NCBI RefSeq assembly: GCF_009724685.1
Contig: NZ_WMEF01000003.1
Coordinates: 1-64,000 of the forward strand
DNA from: Lysinibacillus cavernae
GTDB taxonomy: Bacteria; Bacillota; Bacilli; Bacillales_A; Planococcaceae
Direction: 5' to 3'
DNA: 64,000 bases
Part shown: positions 33,545 through 43,256 of the stretch, piece after piece
Layout: each line of letters opens with the position of its first letter
Position numbering within the stretch: the first letter of the stretch is position 1
The notes under the pieces: model-generated
The model's database searches: none
Seen by the model: only the letters and a program-made list of their open reading frames with translations
What the model was told of the DNA's origin: nothing
Program-made: the position numbers and the translations under genes

Positions 33545-34105
33545 TTACAGCCATGTTGTCTTTTCTTCAAATGGTGTTCGCTTCTTATCGTTCAGCTCCT
33601 GCTCTTGTGGATAGCCAATAAATATCGTACCGACTACTTTTTGAGAGGCATTTGCACCGATAAACGCATGCATACGTGGATCATGCACAAGTCCGACACC
33701 ACGTGTACGCCAGACGAAGCCAAGACCTAGTTCTTCTGCTGTCAGCCACATCGACATAATCGCGCTACATACTGCAAAGACATTATCAGCTGTCGCATCA
33801 GCATCGCCCTCTACTATGTCTGCAGTAACGACAATGGCTACGGGTGTTGTTTGCACAACCTTTAAAGAGCTTTCCACTAGATTTGGCTTGGTTGGGAAAC
33901 GCTCTTGTAAATAGGCACTCGCCATTTCCTCATAACGCTGCATCGCTTCATCTTGAATGACATAAAAATGCCAAGGCTCACGCATACGGTCATTTGGCGC
34001 ATAGGTAGCTGCTTGCAAAATTTGCTCAATTTTTTCTTTCTCTACTGGTTGTGTTGTGTAATTTCGAATTGCTCGACGCTTTTTTAATGCTTCGATGACT
34101 GTCAT
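33545..34105 (-). CDS. cbiY: Nitroreductase-family protein of the cob operon (position of cbiY)
   Basis: 186 aa FMN-dependent nitroreductase fold: ALKKRRAIRNYTTQPVEKEKIEQILQAATYAPND near the N terminus, EPWHFYVIQD near 43, and AEELGLGFVWRTRG near 122 are typical. It occupies the slot between SUMT and btuR that is called cbiY in the B. megaterium operon, so I give that symbol by position only. BluB, which makes dimethylbenzimidazole, is a distant member of the same fold, but the sequence here lacks clear BluB signatures and is shorter. A role in reducing cobalt-corrinoids for BtuR is equally possible. Confidence 0.72.
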   Translation of the reverse strand: MTVIEALKKRRAIRNYTTQPVEKEKIEQILQAATYAPNDRMREPWHFYVIQDEAMQRYEEMASAYLQERFPTKPNLVESSLKVVQTTPVAIVVTADIVEGDADATADNVFAVCSAIMSMWLTAEELGLGFVWRTRGVGLVHDPRMHAFIGANASQKVVGTIFIGYPQEQELNDKKRTPFEEKTTWL

Positions 34106-34139
34106 GTTGCTTCCTCCCTATACTTTTCATATGTGATGA

Positions 34140-34907
34140 TTACGAAAAGGTAAGTCCCTGCTCTTCAAACCATTGAATTTTTTCACGTACATTGACAACC
34201 TCGCCAACTACAATCATGGAAGGATTATGATACCCTTCACGTTCAATAATGCCCGCTATCTCATCTAGCTGCCCTGTTATGGTCCGTTGTTGAGCAGTTG
34301 TTCCCCACTCAATGACCGCTACAGGCGTTGTTGCCTTACGTCCGTTTTCGATTAGCTTTTGGGCAATGTAGGCAATATTCCCAACACTCATATAAAAAGC
34401 GACGGTATCAATACCTGTTGCTAATGCTGGCCAATTTAAAAAATCTTGCCCTTTTTCTTCTCGACCATGCCCTGTCACAAGAGCAAAGCTTGTAGCAAAG
34501 TCTCTATGTGTAACAGGAATCCCAGCATAAGCTGGAGCCGCAATACCTGCTGTTATACCAGGCACTATCTCATAAACAATGTCGTGACTTTTTAATATTT
34601 CTGCTTCCTCAGCACCTCGACCAAAAACAAAGGGATCGCCACCTTTAAGACGTGTGACAACTTTGCCTTGCTGTGCCTTCTCAACAAGTAATGCATTAAT
34701 TTCATCTTGAATCAGGTGATGCTTACCTGGTAATTTGCCACAATAAACAAGCTCTGCATCCTTTTTTGCAAAATCGAGTAATTTAGGGTTAACAAGACGG
34801 TCATAGGCGATTACATCAGCCTTTTGAATACATTCCAGACCATACACAGTAATGAGCTTTGGATCTCCAGGGCCTGCCCCAACGATATAAACTATTCCAT
34901 CCTTCAT
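34140..34907 (-). CDS. cobA: Uroporphyrinogen-III C-methyltransferase (SUMT)
   Basis: 255 aa, makes precorrin-2 by methylating C2 and C7 of uroporphyrinogen III, the branch point to corrin and siroheme. Family motifs are [15 protein letters not shown] (about residues 6-20), TRLKGGDPFVFGRGAEEAE (about 85-103) and PGITAGIAAPAYAGIPVTHRD near 124. It corresponds to the free-standing CysGA of the B. megaterium operon. Its start overlaps the stop of the upstream precorrin-2 dehydrogenase gene, indicating coupling. Confidence 0.95.
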   Translation of the reverse strand: MKDGIVYIVGAGPGDPKLITVYGLECIQKADVIAYDRLVNPKLLDFAKKDAELVYCGKLPGKHHLIQDEINALLVEKAQQGKVVTRLKGGDPFVFGRGAEEAEILKSHDIVYEIVPGITAGIAAPAYAGIPVTHRDFATSFALVTGHGREEKGQDFLNWPALATGIDTVAFYMSVGNIAYIAQKLIENGRKATTPVAVIEWGTTAQQRTITGQLDEIAGIIEREGYHNPSMIVVGEVVNVREKIQWFEEQGLTFS

Positions 34908-35545
34908 TGCTCTTCTCCCATCAATAGTTGTTGTAAATATGCTTCACGCCTATCCATCTCCCCAAGACGTGTCCATGCAAGGATGTTTGGTTCTAGTAAG
35001 GCTTGTAATGCTGCCCGTCTTTGTGGACCTTTATCAAACTTGGCAGCAATCATTAATCGTGCTTGCTGTAAGAAGCATACGTAATCTTCATAGGCCTGAT
35101 CGAATTGATCTTCTAAATCTGCTTTGATTTTGCGCGCTAGTCCTGGACTTGCTCCTGATGTCGAGACAGTTAACACTAAAGGACCACGGCGAACGGAAGC
35201 AGGGGTAATAAAATCACTTTCACTTTGCATGTCTGTACGATTGATTAATTGCCAATGCTGTGCAGCCTCTTGGACAGCTTCGTTAACAGCCGTCACATTC
35301 GTTGCAGCGATAATGAGGATCGCATCATCCAAATCTCGCGGTTCAAACTCTTTTTGCTTCCAAGTAATTTGCCCCGATTCAGCAAGTGGCTGTAAATCGT
35401 CATGTAAGGTTGGACTGACAATGACGATATGAGCATTTGCTGGTAATAAAGATGCTACCTTCTGTGTTGCTACATGGCCTCCGCCTACAATAACAACCGT
35501 TTTATATTCAATATTGATATGAATAGGAAAATAATTAGTCATCAT
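34904..35545 (-). CDS. Precorrin-2 dehydrogenase (SirC/CysG N-terminal type)
   Basis: 213 aa, NAD-dependent oxidation of precorrin-2 to sirohydrochlorin, the substrate of CbiX. Rossmann motif VVIVGGGHVATQKVASLL is at residues 17-34, followed by RRGPLVLTVSTSGASPGLARKIKADLE (about 111-137), the conserved second region of CysG-B/Met8/SirC proteins. The C-terminal helical part is present. Start at ATG 35545 or the ATG 3 nt later, both served by AAGGTGAAG; it overlaps the end of cbiA. Some members also chelate iron; chelation here is probably left to CbiX. Confidence 0.9.
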   Translation of the reverse strand: MMTNYFPIHINIEYKTVVIVGGGHVATQKVASLLPANAHIVIVSPTLHDDLQPLAESGQITWKQKEFEPRDLDDAILIIAATNVTAVNEAVQEAAQHWQLINRTDMQSESDFITPASVRRGPLVLTVSTSGASPGLARKIKADLEDQFDQAYEDYVCFLQQARLMIAAKFDKGPQRRAALQALLEPNILAWTRLGEMDRREAYLQQLLMGEEQ

Positions 35546-36902
35546 TCTTCACCTTCTTACAAGCTGTCAACCAGTTGTCAACAAGCTTTGGGTTTGATAC
35601 AAAATGAAAATGTGTGTAGCCAGCTACTAAATTTCCAACTTGATAGCCTTCTTGCTTTTTGCCAAAACGTCCGACCGTTTCGTAGGCTGGTGTGTTATGA
35701 GAGCCACTATATTTGGAATAGTGGAATTCATGACCTTTCCCTTGTTCCTCTTCACCGATTAAAAAATTATCAGCTGTGCCAAAAATTTCTCGGTAGCCAA
35801 GTGCTGCTAGCTTTGTTTGCATTGCAACTTCCCCTGGGATTACACCTACCATGTCATAACGCTTACCATGACTATCTGTAATAGCCTCTGTTAAATACAT
35901 AAAGCCACCACATTCAGCTAATGTTGGTAATCCCTTACCAATAGCTTCAACTATGGAATTCTTAACGGCTACATTTTTAGCAAGTGTCTCCGCGAATTCC
36001 TCGGGAAAGCCACCACCAATATACAAGCCATCTGCTTCTGCTGGGACAGGCTCATTAGCAAGTGGCGAGAAAAATCGGATTGTCGCACCTTTCGCACGTA
36101 ATAAAGCCAAATTTTCTTCATAATAAAAATTAAAAGCCGCATCCTTCGCAACAGCCAGACAAATATCCTGCAAAGGCTCCTCTGTAAATAATTGACCTGA
36201 TTCATGTAATTTAGGGGCCTTTGTTAAGTCGAGCAATTGATCCAAGTCAATGGTATCTGCCATTAGCTCCCCTAGTTTGTCAAAAAATGAATCAAGTTCG
36301 CCTCTTTCAATGGCTGGTATTAACCCTAAATGACGACTTGGGATAGCAATCCCTTCCTCACGTTTTAAATAGCCAATAACAGGAATCCCACATTCTTGTT
36401 CAATTGCAGCCTTGGCAATTTCGTAATGACCGACACTGCCAACTTGGTTTGCAATAACGCCAACGATATTCGGTTTATCTGACAATAATTGAAAACCCTT
36501 TACAACTGCTGCAACACTGCGTGCCATGCTTGCACAATTAACAATTAAAATAACAGGGCTCTCTGTCACTACACTAATATCTGCCGCGGAGCCAGCATCC
36601 GATAACGGGCTTTTGCCATCATAGAAGCCCATTACACCTTCAATAATGGAGACATCTGCATCCATACTTGCACGTGCCACAATATCACGTACCGCCTCAT
36701 GAGAGAACATCCAGCTATCAATATTGCGAGATATTCTTCCTGTTACAGCTGTATGATAAGTTGGATCGATATAATCAGGGCCACATTTAAAGCCCTGCAC
36801 CACTTTTCCTTTATTTTGTAGAGCCTTCATCAGCCCGATGGTAAAAGTAGTTTTGCCTACGCCACTGCCCGTACCAGCCAGTACAAAACGATTTGTTTGC
36901 AT
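35535..36902 (-). CDS. cbiA: Cobyrinate a,c-diamide synthase
   Basis: 455 aa. It amidates the a and c carboxyls of cobyrinate using glutamine and ATP. The ATPase P-loop GTGSGVGKTTF is at residues 10-20, KCGPDYIDPTYH near 40 is the family signature, and the glutaminase nucleophile lies in LPTLAECGGFMYL (Cys about 328). The late His motif GYTHFHF is at the C terminus. The gene is 11 nt after cbiG and overlaps the next gene by 11 nt. Confidence 0.96.
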   Translation of the reverse strand: MQTNRFVLAGTGSGVGKTTFTIGLMKALQNKGKVVQGFKCGPDYIDPTYHTAVTGRISRNIDSWMFSHEAVRDIVARASMDADVSIIEGVMGFYDGKSPLSDAGSAADISVVTESPVILIVNCASMARSVAAVVKGFQLLSDKPNIVGVIANQVGSVGHYEIAKAAIEQECGIPVIGYLKREEGIAIPSRHLGLIPAIERGELDSFFDKLGELMADTIDLDQLLDLTKAPKLHESGQLFTEEPLQDICLAVAKDAAFNFYYEENLALLRAKGATIRFFSPLANEPVPAEADGLYIGGGFPEEFAETLAKNVAVKNSIVEAIGKGLPTLAECGGFMYLTEAITDSHGKRYDMVGVIPGEVAMQTKLAALGYREIFGTADNFLIGEEEQGKGHEFHYSKYSGSHNTPAYETVGRFGKKQEGYQVGNLVAGYTHFHFVSNPKLVDNWLTACKKVKNDD

Positions 36903-36913
36903 GGATTTCCTCC

Positions 36914-38035
36914 TTAAAATAGGTATCTAGCAACTGAAATCGTAGCATTACCCGATTTTTTCTTTTCTAAAATAAGAGAGTTGACCTTTGCATAACGCAT
37001 AGCTGCTGGTTCACTAACACCATATGCTCCTGTATATTTAAATACTGTTTCAGAGGGTGACGGGAACTCGATTTCGTTTAATTCAGCTGGTGTATAGGTA
37101 ACGAACTCCCAATCATATTTTTGGGTAATATCAAGGAAACATTGCTCATCTTTCTTTAAATCAATCGTACATAATGCTTTCACACTTTTTTTCGAAAGCT
37201 TTAGCTCTGCCAAGGTGTCATCAATGACTTGTTCAATTTCTTCCACAGATGTCCCACGATTACAGCCCATTCCTAACACAACTGATTTTGGTCGGTAAAT
37301 AACACCGTTTTCTAGAAGAACCTCTTCTTCTTGTTCGATGATTCGGTCTGTTATTAACAATGTTGCATGAGGGGTTGCCTCGATGGCTGCTTGTGTAGAA
37401 GGATATATTTTAATTTGCTCAGGCATCGGTGTGTCACGCATCCACCAATCTCGTTCACCCGTTTCCTGAACAATGGCTACATGCTCCTCGTTCACGACGG
37501 AAGCACTAACAGGCGTCAATTTATCTGCACTATCCCATACCCAACCAAAGCGTGCGCCAAATAAGTCAACAGGGATTGTCTTTTGCACATCCGAAGCTGT
37601 TGTAATAATAGGATTTGCACCAAGAGCAGCCGCCACCTCATGTGTCAGCTCATTGGCACCACCAAGATGCCCTGATAAGACGCTAATCACGTTTTCCCCA
37701 CGATCATCAATAACGACAACGCCAGGATCTGTCTTTTTATCCTTTAAAATCGGTGCAATCATTCGCACGACTGCACCTAATGATATGATTAAAATCAACC
37801 CTTTATATTGTTTAAATAAAGCTGGCAATAGTAGACGCACTGTTCCCGTAAATAGTTGAATATGCTTTTCTTCTTCATCGCCTTGCTCAAATTTACTCAT
37901 GTAATATAAATCACTTGCGGCAAAAGTTTGCTGGAGACGACGTCCGATTTGAACGCCATGTTTCGTAATCGCTACGACCGCATAAGGATTACGTTGATCA
38001 ACCTCTGGTAAAACGCCCTCTTGTAACTCAATCAC
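36914..38035 (-). CDS. cbiG: Cobalt-precorrin-5A hydrolase
   Basis: 373 aa. CbiG opens the delta-lactone of cobalt-precorrin-5A and releases acetaldehyde in the oxygen-independent ring contraction. The N-terminal domain contains DKKTDPGVVVIDDRGENVISVLSGHLGGANELT (about residues 100-132), and the C-terminal CobE/GbiG domain VVLGMGCNRGTSVEEIEQVI is near 260. The start is GTG 38035 with AAAGGTG about 9 nt upstream, overlapping the end of cbiF by 8 nt. Confidence 0.94.
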   Translation of the reverse strand: MIELQEGVLPEVDQRNPYAVVAITKHGVQIGRRLQQTFAASDLYYMSKFEQGDEEEKHIQLFTGTVRLLLPALFKQYKGLILIISLGAVVRMIAPILKDKKTDPGVVVIDDRGENVISVLSGHLGGANELTHEVAAALGANPIITTASDVQKTIPVDLFGARFGWVWDSADKLTPVSASVVNEEHVAIVQETGERDWWMRDTPMPEQIKIYPSTQAAIEATPHATLLITDRIIEQEEEVLLENGVIYRPKSVVLGMGCNRGTSVEEIEQVIDDTLAELKLSKKSVKALCTIDLKKDEQCFLDITQKYDWEFVTYTPAELNEIEFPSPSETVFKYTGAYGVSEPAAMRYAKVNSLILEKKKSGNATISVARYLF

Positions 38036-38813
38036 TTGTCTTCACACCTTTTCTAAAGCCATGTGTAAAGGTTGCATCATATAACTTAGAACGATATTGA
38101 TCCTTATCATGAATATTCGGGTCTAACGCCCAGCCTGCTAGAATCATAGCATGCTTACGAATACCGTTTACGCGCATAGCTTCATCTAACTCGATTAATG
38201 TCGTACGTACAATTTTTTGGTCTGGCCATGAAGCACGTTGAATAACCGCTACTGGCGTATCATCTGCCCAACCAGCACTTTGTAGTTCTTTGACAATTTT
38301 CTTAGTGAGAGTTGCACTTAAGAATAACGCAATTGTACAATGATGGCTCGCTAAATCACGAAGCTTTTCAAATTCTGGTACAGGTGTACGCCCTTCAGCA
38401 CGCGTTAAAATAAGTGTTTGTGTTAAATCTGGAATCGTTAGCTCGGCTCCGATAGCCGCTGCCGATGCAAAAACGGAGCTAACACCAGGAATGACTTCGT
38501 ATCCAATGCCTTCCTTTTTTAATAGAGCTACTTGTTCCATAATAGCACCATACATCGCTGGATCACCTGTATGCATACGAGCCACTATTTTCCCAGCATT
38601 GACTCTATCAACCATGACTGCCACCATTTCCTCTAAATGCATGCCAGCTGTACGTATGACCTCTGCATCTGGTCTCGCTTTCGCAATGAGATCTTCACTC
38701 ACTAATGAATCTGTATACATGACAACATCTGCTGTTTGTAACATATGTAAACCTTTAACTGTAATTAAATCTGGGTCTCCTGGACCAGCGCCGACAATAT
38801 AGATTTTCTTCAT
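38028..38813 (-). CDS. cbiF: Cobalt-precorrin-4 C11-methyltransferase
   Basis: 261 aa tetrapyrrole methylase. [22 protein letters not shown] (about residues 4-25), [17 protein letters not shown] (about 78-94) and the CbiF-typical [18 protein letters not shown] are present. It methylates C11 of cobalt-precorrin-4. The start overlaps the cbiL stop by one base (ATG after or within the stop), typical of this tightly packed operon. Confidence 0.95.
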   Translation of the reverse strand: MKKIYIVGAGPGDPDLITVKGLHMLQTADVVMYTDSLVSEDLIAKARPDAEVIRTAGMHLEEMVAVMVDRVNAGKIVARMHTGDPAMYGAIMEQVALLKKEGIGYEVIPGVSSVFASAAAIGAELTIPDLTQTLILTRAEGRTPVPEFEKLRDLASHHCTIALFLSATLTKKIVKELQSAGWADDTPVAVIQRASWPDQKIVRTTLIELDEAMRVNGIRKHAMILAGWALDPNIHDKDQYRSKLYDATFTHGFRKGVKTSD

Positions 38814-39520
38814 TATTTACGCACCACCATTAATGTTAAATATTCTAAATCGACACCATCCAGCTCACGTACATCCCAAATCACTTCTTCGTCAGATGTT
38901 ACCTTTGTCACCACTGATGCTTTATCAAGTAAATCTAAATCGCGTAATACCTCAAGCATTAAATCAATCACTTTTGCCACTTTAATAAAGACAACGGCAT
39001 CATGACTTTCAATGGCTTCACGCATTGCATCATAATCATCATGAGCAGGGATAATTGCGACACGGTCATCGCCATCAGCTAACGCGATTCCTAATCGAGA
39101 TGCAGAACCATTGAACGAAGAAATTCCTGGAACCGTATGGATTATTACATCTGGATGCATTTCCTGCATTAACTTCATCATATGAATAAAAGTACTATAT
39201 AATAATGGGTCTCCTTCAGTGACAAACGCCACATCCTTGCCCTGTTGTAATTTTTCATAGACAAGTTCAACTGACTTTGTCCATTCACGTTCAAGGACAG
39301 CCTCATCTTTCGTCATTGGGAATACAAGGCCAAGCATATCTTTTTCGTCTGGATTAATATACACATCTACAATACGATGGGCATAGCTTTTACTGCCTCT
39401 TAGTTTTTTCGGATAGGCAATAACAGGTGATTCTTGAATCACGCGAAACGCCTTTACTGTAATTAATTCTGGGTCGCCAGGACCAACGCCCAAGCCGTAT
39501 AAAACACCTAAATTACTCAT
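38813..39520 (-). CDS. cbiL: Cobalt-precorrin-2 C20-methyltransferase
   Basis: 235 aa tetrapyrrole methylase. [22 protein letters not shown] (about residues 8-29), the CbiL-typical [28 protein letters not shown] near 45-72 and [19 protein letters not shown] near 97 identify it. It methylates C20 of cobalt-factor II/precorrin-2. It overlaps the end of cbiET by 8 nt. Confidence 0.95.
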   Translation of the reverse strand: MSNLGVLYGLGVGPGDPELITVKAFRVIQESPVIAYPKKLRGSKSYAHRIVDVYINPDEKDMLGLVFPMTKDEAVLEREWTKSVELVYEKLQQGKDVAFVTEGDPLLYSTFIHMMKLMQEMHPDVIIHTVPGISSFNGSASRLGIALADGDDRVAIIPAHDDYDAMREAIESHDAVVFIKVAKVIDLMLEVLRDLDLLDKASVVTKVTSDEEVIWDVRELDGVDLEYLTLMVVRK

Positions 39521-40733
39521 GATTTTCTTCCTTTCGATAAGCCGAAATAATATAGATTGGATTTAATGGAACAAAGCGTGTCATATCTAAAATAGGTTTA
39601 CTGCGTGCAAGCTGTGCCTGTAAAATATCAACAGCGAAACCACAAGCCTTAAACGCCTCAACAGCTTTATATAAATTTTCAATAGTCGCAGCATTTAACA
39701 CAATACGACCATTAGGCTTCAAACGATTACAGCACAATTGTAGTAGCTCGACCATTTCACCACCAGTGCCACCGATGAAAATGGCATCAGGATCTGGGAA
39801 GTTGTCTAATCCCTCAGGTGCTTTACTATGAATAGCTGTAATATCGACACGGAATTTTTGCTGATTTTGGAGACAATTTTCTAAATCAGGTGCATTTTTT
39901 TCCACTGCAAATACTTGTCCTTCAGGTGCAAGCTTTCCTGCCTCAATAGCCATAGACCCCGTACATGTGCCAATATCCCAAATAACACTATCTTGTTGAA
40001 GCTGCATCGCCTGTAAACTTAATACACGTATTTCCTTTTTCGTAATAAGCCCTTTATCTGGCTTGCGTTGCGAAAATTCTTCATCCGCAATACCGAGGGT
40101 GTAGCGTTTCGGTTCAATTGTTTGTTTTAATATCACTACATTTAAAGGAGAAAACTGAGCGGTTTCCATTTCATCAAGCGAGTACCAGCCATATTTTTCG
40201 TTTTCACCCTGTAAATTTTCTGCTACAAACGCACGATATTCTGTCATACCAAAATGCTTTAAATAATGAGCGAGGGAATTTGGGCTATTATCAGCATCTG
40301 TTAATAGTGCTACTTTCTTTTTCCCATCGATACGTTGTGCCAAGCCTTTCATTGGTCGTCCATGGATACTTGTTACATATGCGTCCTGCCAGCCTTCTCC
40401 CATCTTTGCAAAGGCAAGCTGGACAGAACTCATATATGGATAAACCTCTATTTGTAGCTTTTTAGCTAAATAGCCTCCAATGCCATAAAATAATGGATCC
40501 CCGGATGCAAGGATAACCGTATTTCTAGTTTCATCAGACAATCTTTCAACAAGTGCTGAAAGACCTCCTTTAACGAGAATTTTTTCACCTGTATAGTCTG
40601 GGAAAAAATCAAGCACACGCTCACCACCAACTAGTACCTCACAGTCTTCAATCCACTGTAGGTATTGAGGCAATAAGCTTGCTAATCCGTTATCCCCGAT
40701 CCCAATCAATTTCATCGATCGATGCAATGTCAT
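39513..40733 (-). CDS. cbiET: Bifunctional cobalt-precorrin-7 C5/C15-methyltransferase-decarboxylase (CbiE-CbiT fusion)
   Basis: 406 aa. Residues about 1-200 are the CbiE tetrapyrrole methylase ([36 protein letters not shown]), which methylates C5; residues about 215-406 are the CbiT class I methyltransferase ([48 protein letters not shown]), which decarboxylates and methylates C15. The fusion is as in B. megaterium cbiET and CobL. The start at 40733 overlaps the cbiD end and has GGAAGGG upstream; the ATG at 40718 is an alternative. Confidence 0.95.
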   Translation of the reverse strand: MTLHRSMKLIGIGDNGLASLLPQYLQWIEDCEVLVGGERVLDFFPDYTGEKILVKGGLSALVERLSDETRNTVILASGDPLFYGIGGYLAKKLQIEVYPYMSSVQLAFAKMGEGWQDAYVTSIHGRPMKGLAQRIDGKKKVALLTDADNSPNSLAHYLKHFGMTEYRAFVAENLQGENEKYGWYSLDEMETAQFSPLNVVILKQTIEPKRYTLGIADEEFSQRKPDKGLITKKEIRVLSLQAMQLQQDSVIWDIGTCTGSMAIEAGKLAPEGQVFAVEKNAPDLENCLQNQQKFRVDITAIHSKAPEGLDNFPDPDAIFIGGTGGEMVELLQLCCNRLKPNGRIVLNAATIENLYKAVEAFKACGFAVDILQAQLARSKPILDMTRFVPLNPIYIISAYRKEENHE

Positions 40734-41823
40734 CAGCCCTTCCTAATAATTGTCCCTGCATCGAATAGATCGATGTGGAAAGCGTTAAACCGCCCTTTAT
40801 ATGATGGATGGAGGAATAGCAGCAAGCCTCACATAAATGATGGAAGAACGCATCATAGCCCTTTTCCATCATAATTTCACCTACTTGTGACGCTGTGTTA
40901 GCCCCATGTATTTGTGCTATGGTTTCTCCATCTGCTCCTATATCCTCTGCAAGTTGTGCTAAAAAGTTAAAGTCGATTGGCGCACTTTTGGAATGCACCA
41001 TCATTACACCTTGTGCCACTTTAGAAAATTTCCCCATCATTCCGACTAGGGATACTTGTTTGATGCCGAGCCGCTTACAATGCTTTAATGTAAAGCCCAC
41101 AAAGTCACCCATTTCAATAAAAGCCTCTTCTGATAAATGAGGGTATTGCTTCATCGCAAATTTTTCGCTACGACCACCCGTGGTAACAACTACATGCTCA
41201 CAGCCAGCCTCTTTGGCCACACTAATAGCTTGTACAATACTTGCCATATACGCAGAACTCGAAAAAGGCACGACGGTTCCCCTTGTGCCTAAGATTGAGA
41301 TGCCTCCAAGTATACCAAGTCTTCCATTCAACGTTTTTTTAGCGATTTCCTCTCCCTTAGGCACGGAAATCACCACGTTCACGCCTCGTGTAATGTGAAA
41401 TTCGTCCAGTACACCTTGAACAGTACTATGAATCATTTTGCGTGGAACTGGGTTAATGGCTGCCTCTCCCACAGGCACTGGCAAGCCGGGCTTTGTGACA
41501 CGCCCGACCCCAATCCCTCCATCTAAATGAATACCAGGTGTATCTGCCCAGCTCACTGTGCCAACGATGAGTGCCTGATGTGTAGCATCAGGATCATCAC
41601 CAGCATCTTTAATCGTTTCGCAGCTGACAGCATTTTCTTCAAATATGCATTTTTCAATTGTAAAGGTTGCATCCCGACCAATAGGTAAATGGATTGTACT
41701 TGTTTCTTGCTCCTCCTTTGTAATAAGGGCAAGCAATGCAGCCTTTGATACCGCAGTTGCACAGGCTCCCGTTGTATAACCGTGACGCATGTCCTTGGAA
41801 TCCTTTTTTGGCTTCCGCTCCAT
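40690..41823 (-). CDS. cbiD: Cobalt-precorrin-5B C1-methyltransferase
   Basis: 377 aa. [18 protein letters not shown] (about residues 13-30) is the CbiD signature, with [11 protein letters not shown] near 71 and [25 protein letters not shown] near 106. CbiD methylates C1 in the oxygen-independent route and is one of the markers that separates it from the aerobic pathway. Start and cbiC stop overlap as TAATG. Confidence 0.96.
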   Translation of the reverse strand: MERKPKKDSKDMRHGYTTGACATAVSKAALLALITKEEQETSTIHLPIGRDATFTIEKCIFEENAVSCETIKDAGDDPDATHQALIVGTVSWADTPGIHLDGGIGVGRVTKPGLPVPVGEAAINPVPRKMIHSTVQGVLDEFHITRGVNVVISVPKGEEIAKKTLNGRLGILGGISILGTRGTVVPFSSSAYMASIVQAISVAKEAGCEHVVVTTGGRSEKFAMKQYPHLSEEAFIEMGDFVGFTLKHCKRLGIKQVSLVGMMGKFSKVAQGVMMVHSKSAPIDFNFLAQLAEDIGADGETIAQIHGANTASQVGEIMMEKGYDAFFHHLCEACCYSSIHHIKGGLTLSTSIYSMQGQLLGRADDIASIDEIDWDRG

Positions 41824-42482
41824 TATTTTTTCGCCTGTTCGTCTGCTAAAAGTGAGATGGCATTTAATGCGGCAACCGTCACTGTACTACCACCTTTACG
41901 GCCAACATTTGTAATGTAAGGAATACCCTCAAGTTTAAGCAGCTCTTCTTTTGACTCAGCTGCTGACACGAAACCAACTGGCATACCAATAATTAAATCT
42001 GGTTTTGCTAAGCCTTCTTTAATTAAACGAATCAACTCTAGTAATGCTGTCGGTGCATTACCGATCGCATAAATACCACCTTCATGTAATTTTGAAGCCT
42101 TTTGCATAGAAATGATGGCACGTGTTGTATTTTGTTTTTTCGCTTCTACTGATACATCTTCATCCGCAATATAGCAATGTAAATCGCCACCATGCTTTTG
42201 GAAACGCTTTTTACCAGATCCACTTTCAATCATTTGGACATCTGCAATGACATGGTGTCCTGCAAGAATAGACTTAATGCCCGCTTCAATAGCACCTGGC
42301 GTAATAATAACACTACGGCCTAGCTCAAAATCAGCCGATGCATGGATAACACGACGCACAACCTTCCATTCATCTTCTGAGAAGTCATGCTCGCCCATTT
42401 CCTCTGCAATAATCGAAAAACTGTAATCATAAATTTTATCTGGGTCTACCGTTAATGGTTTGAAATCTGTTTTAAAATCCAT
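41823..42482 (-). CDS. cbiC: Cobalt-precorrin-8 methylmutase
   Basis: 219 aa. CbiC moves the methyl group from C11 to C12, giving cobyrinate. Family motifs are RRVIHASADFELGRSVIITPGAIEAGIKSI (about residues 44-73, with the catalytic His) and GNAPTALLELIRLI followed by PDLIIGMPVGFVSAAESKEEL (about 140-177). It lies 12 nt after cbiJ. Confidence 0.96.
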   Translation of the reverse strand: MDFKTDFKPLTVDPDKIYDYSFSIIAEEMGEHDFSEDEWKVVRRVIHASADFELGRSVIITPGAIEAGIKSILAGHHVIADVQMIESGSGKKRFQKHGGDLHCYIADEDVSVEAKKQNTTRAIISMQKASKLHEGGIYAIGNAPTALLELIRLIKEGLAKPDLIIGMPVGFVSAAESKEELLKLEGIPYITNVGRKGGSTVTVAALNAISLLADEQAKK

Positions 42483-42494
42483 TGAAAATGCCTC

Positions 42495-43256
42495 CTAAAG
42501 TGTATGTTGTACGGCCTGTAAAACTTCTTCAAATGTTGAATATTGTTGGCCATATTGAATAGTTGGTCTTGCAATAAGAATCGTTTCAATATTACATGCA
42601 AGGGCTGCCTCAAGTTTTTCATCAACTGAGCCGACTTTACCGCTTTCTTTCGTGATCATCAAAGTCACACCGTATTGACGAAATAGGGCTTCATTTAATT
42701 CCTTCGAAAACGGACCTTGAATGGCCACAATATCTCTTTGTGCTACGCCAAGCGCCTCACATTTCTCCATATTGTCCAGTCGTGGGAGCATGCGAGCGAT
42801 GACCCTTGTATTTTCTAAGCTATGTAAAACCTTTGTAAATGTAGCAAGTGTTTTACTGCCTGTTGTCAGCATAATGACACCACGCTTTTCTGCTGCTAAC
42901 TGGGCTGCTTCCTCATAATCTTTCACAACTGTAATAAGTGGATGAGCATACTGTTCATGTGCACGTTCATAACGAATATAAGGTACATTCGCCTGTTCCG
43001 CCGCTGCCATTGCATTTTTAGAGGCTTCCTCCGCAAATGGATGTGAGGCATCCACCACTAATTGAAAGCCTTGTTCCGAAATTATGGACGCCATCTCTTC
43101 AGCCGTCAGTCGACCTATCAAATGTTGCAAGCCAACGTCCGCAAGACTAGAGGCTGCCGATTCGGTCACGACCGTAGCAGTGACAGCATGACCTGCTTTT
43201 TGTAATTCGAGAGCTAGATTTCTTGCATCACTCGTCCCTGCTAACATGAAGATCAT
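42495..43256 (-). CDS. cbiJ: Cobalt-precorrin-6A reductase
   Basis: 253 aa, NAD(P)H-dependent reduction in the middle of the corrin pathway. IFMLAGTSDARNLALELQKAG is at residues 2-22, VVDASHPFAEEASKNA near 67 and VIARMLPRLDN near 149, as in CobK/CbiJ. Its ATG shares bases with the cbiX stop (ATGA). Confidence 0.94.
   Translation of the reverse strand: MIFMLAGTSDARNLALELQKAGHAVTATVVTESAASSLADVGLQHLIGRLTAEEMASIISEQGFQLVVDASHPFAEEASKNAMAAAEQANVPYIRYERAHEQYAHPLITVVKDYEEAAQLAAEKRGVIMLTTGSKTLATFTKVLHSLENTRVIARMLPRLDNMEKCEALGVAQRDIVAIQGPFSKELNEALFRQYGVTLMITKESGKVGSVDEKLEAALACNIETILIARPTIQYGQQYSTFEEVLQAVQHTL

Noticed and set aside
33545..34105. BluB (5,6-dimethylbenzimidazole synthase)
   Set aside because: Shares only the general nitroreductase fold; length and motifs fit ordinary nitroreductases better.
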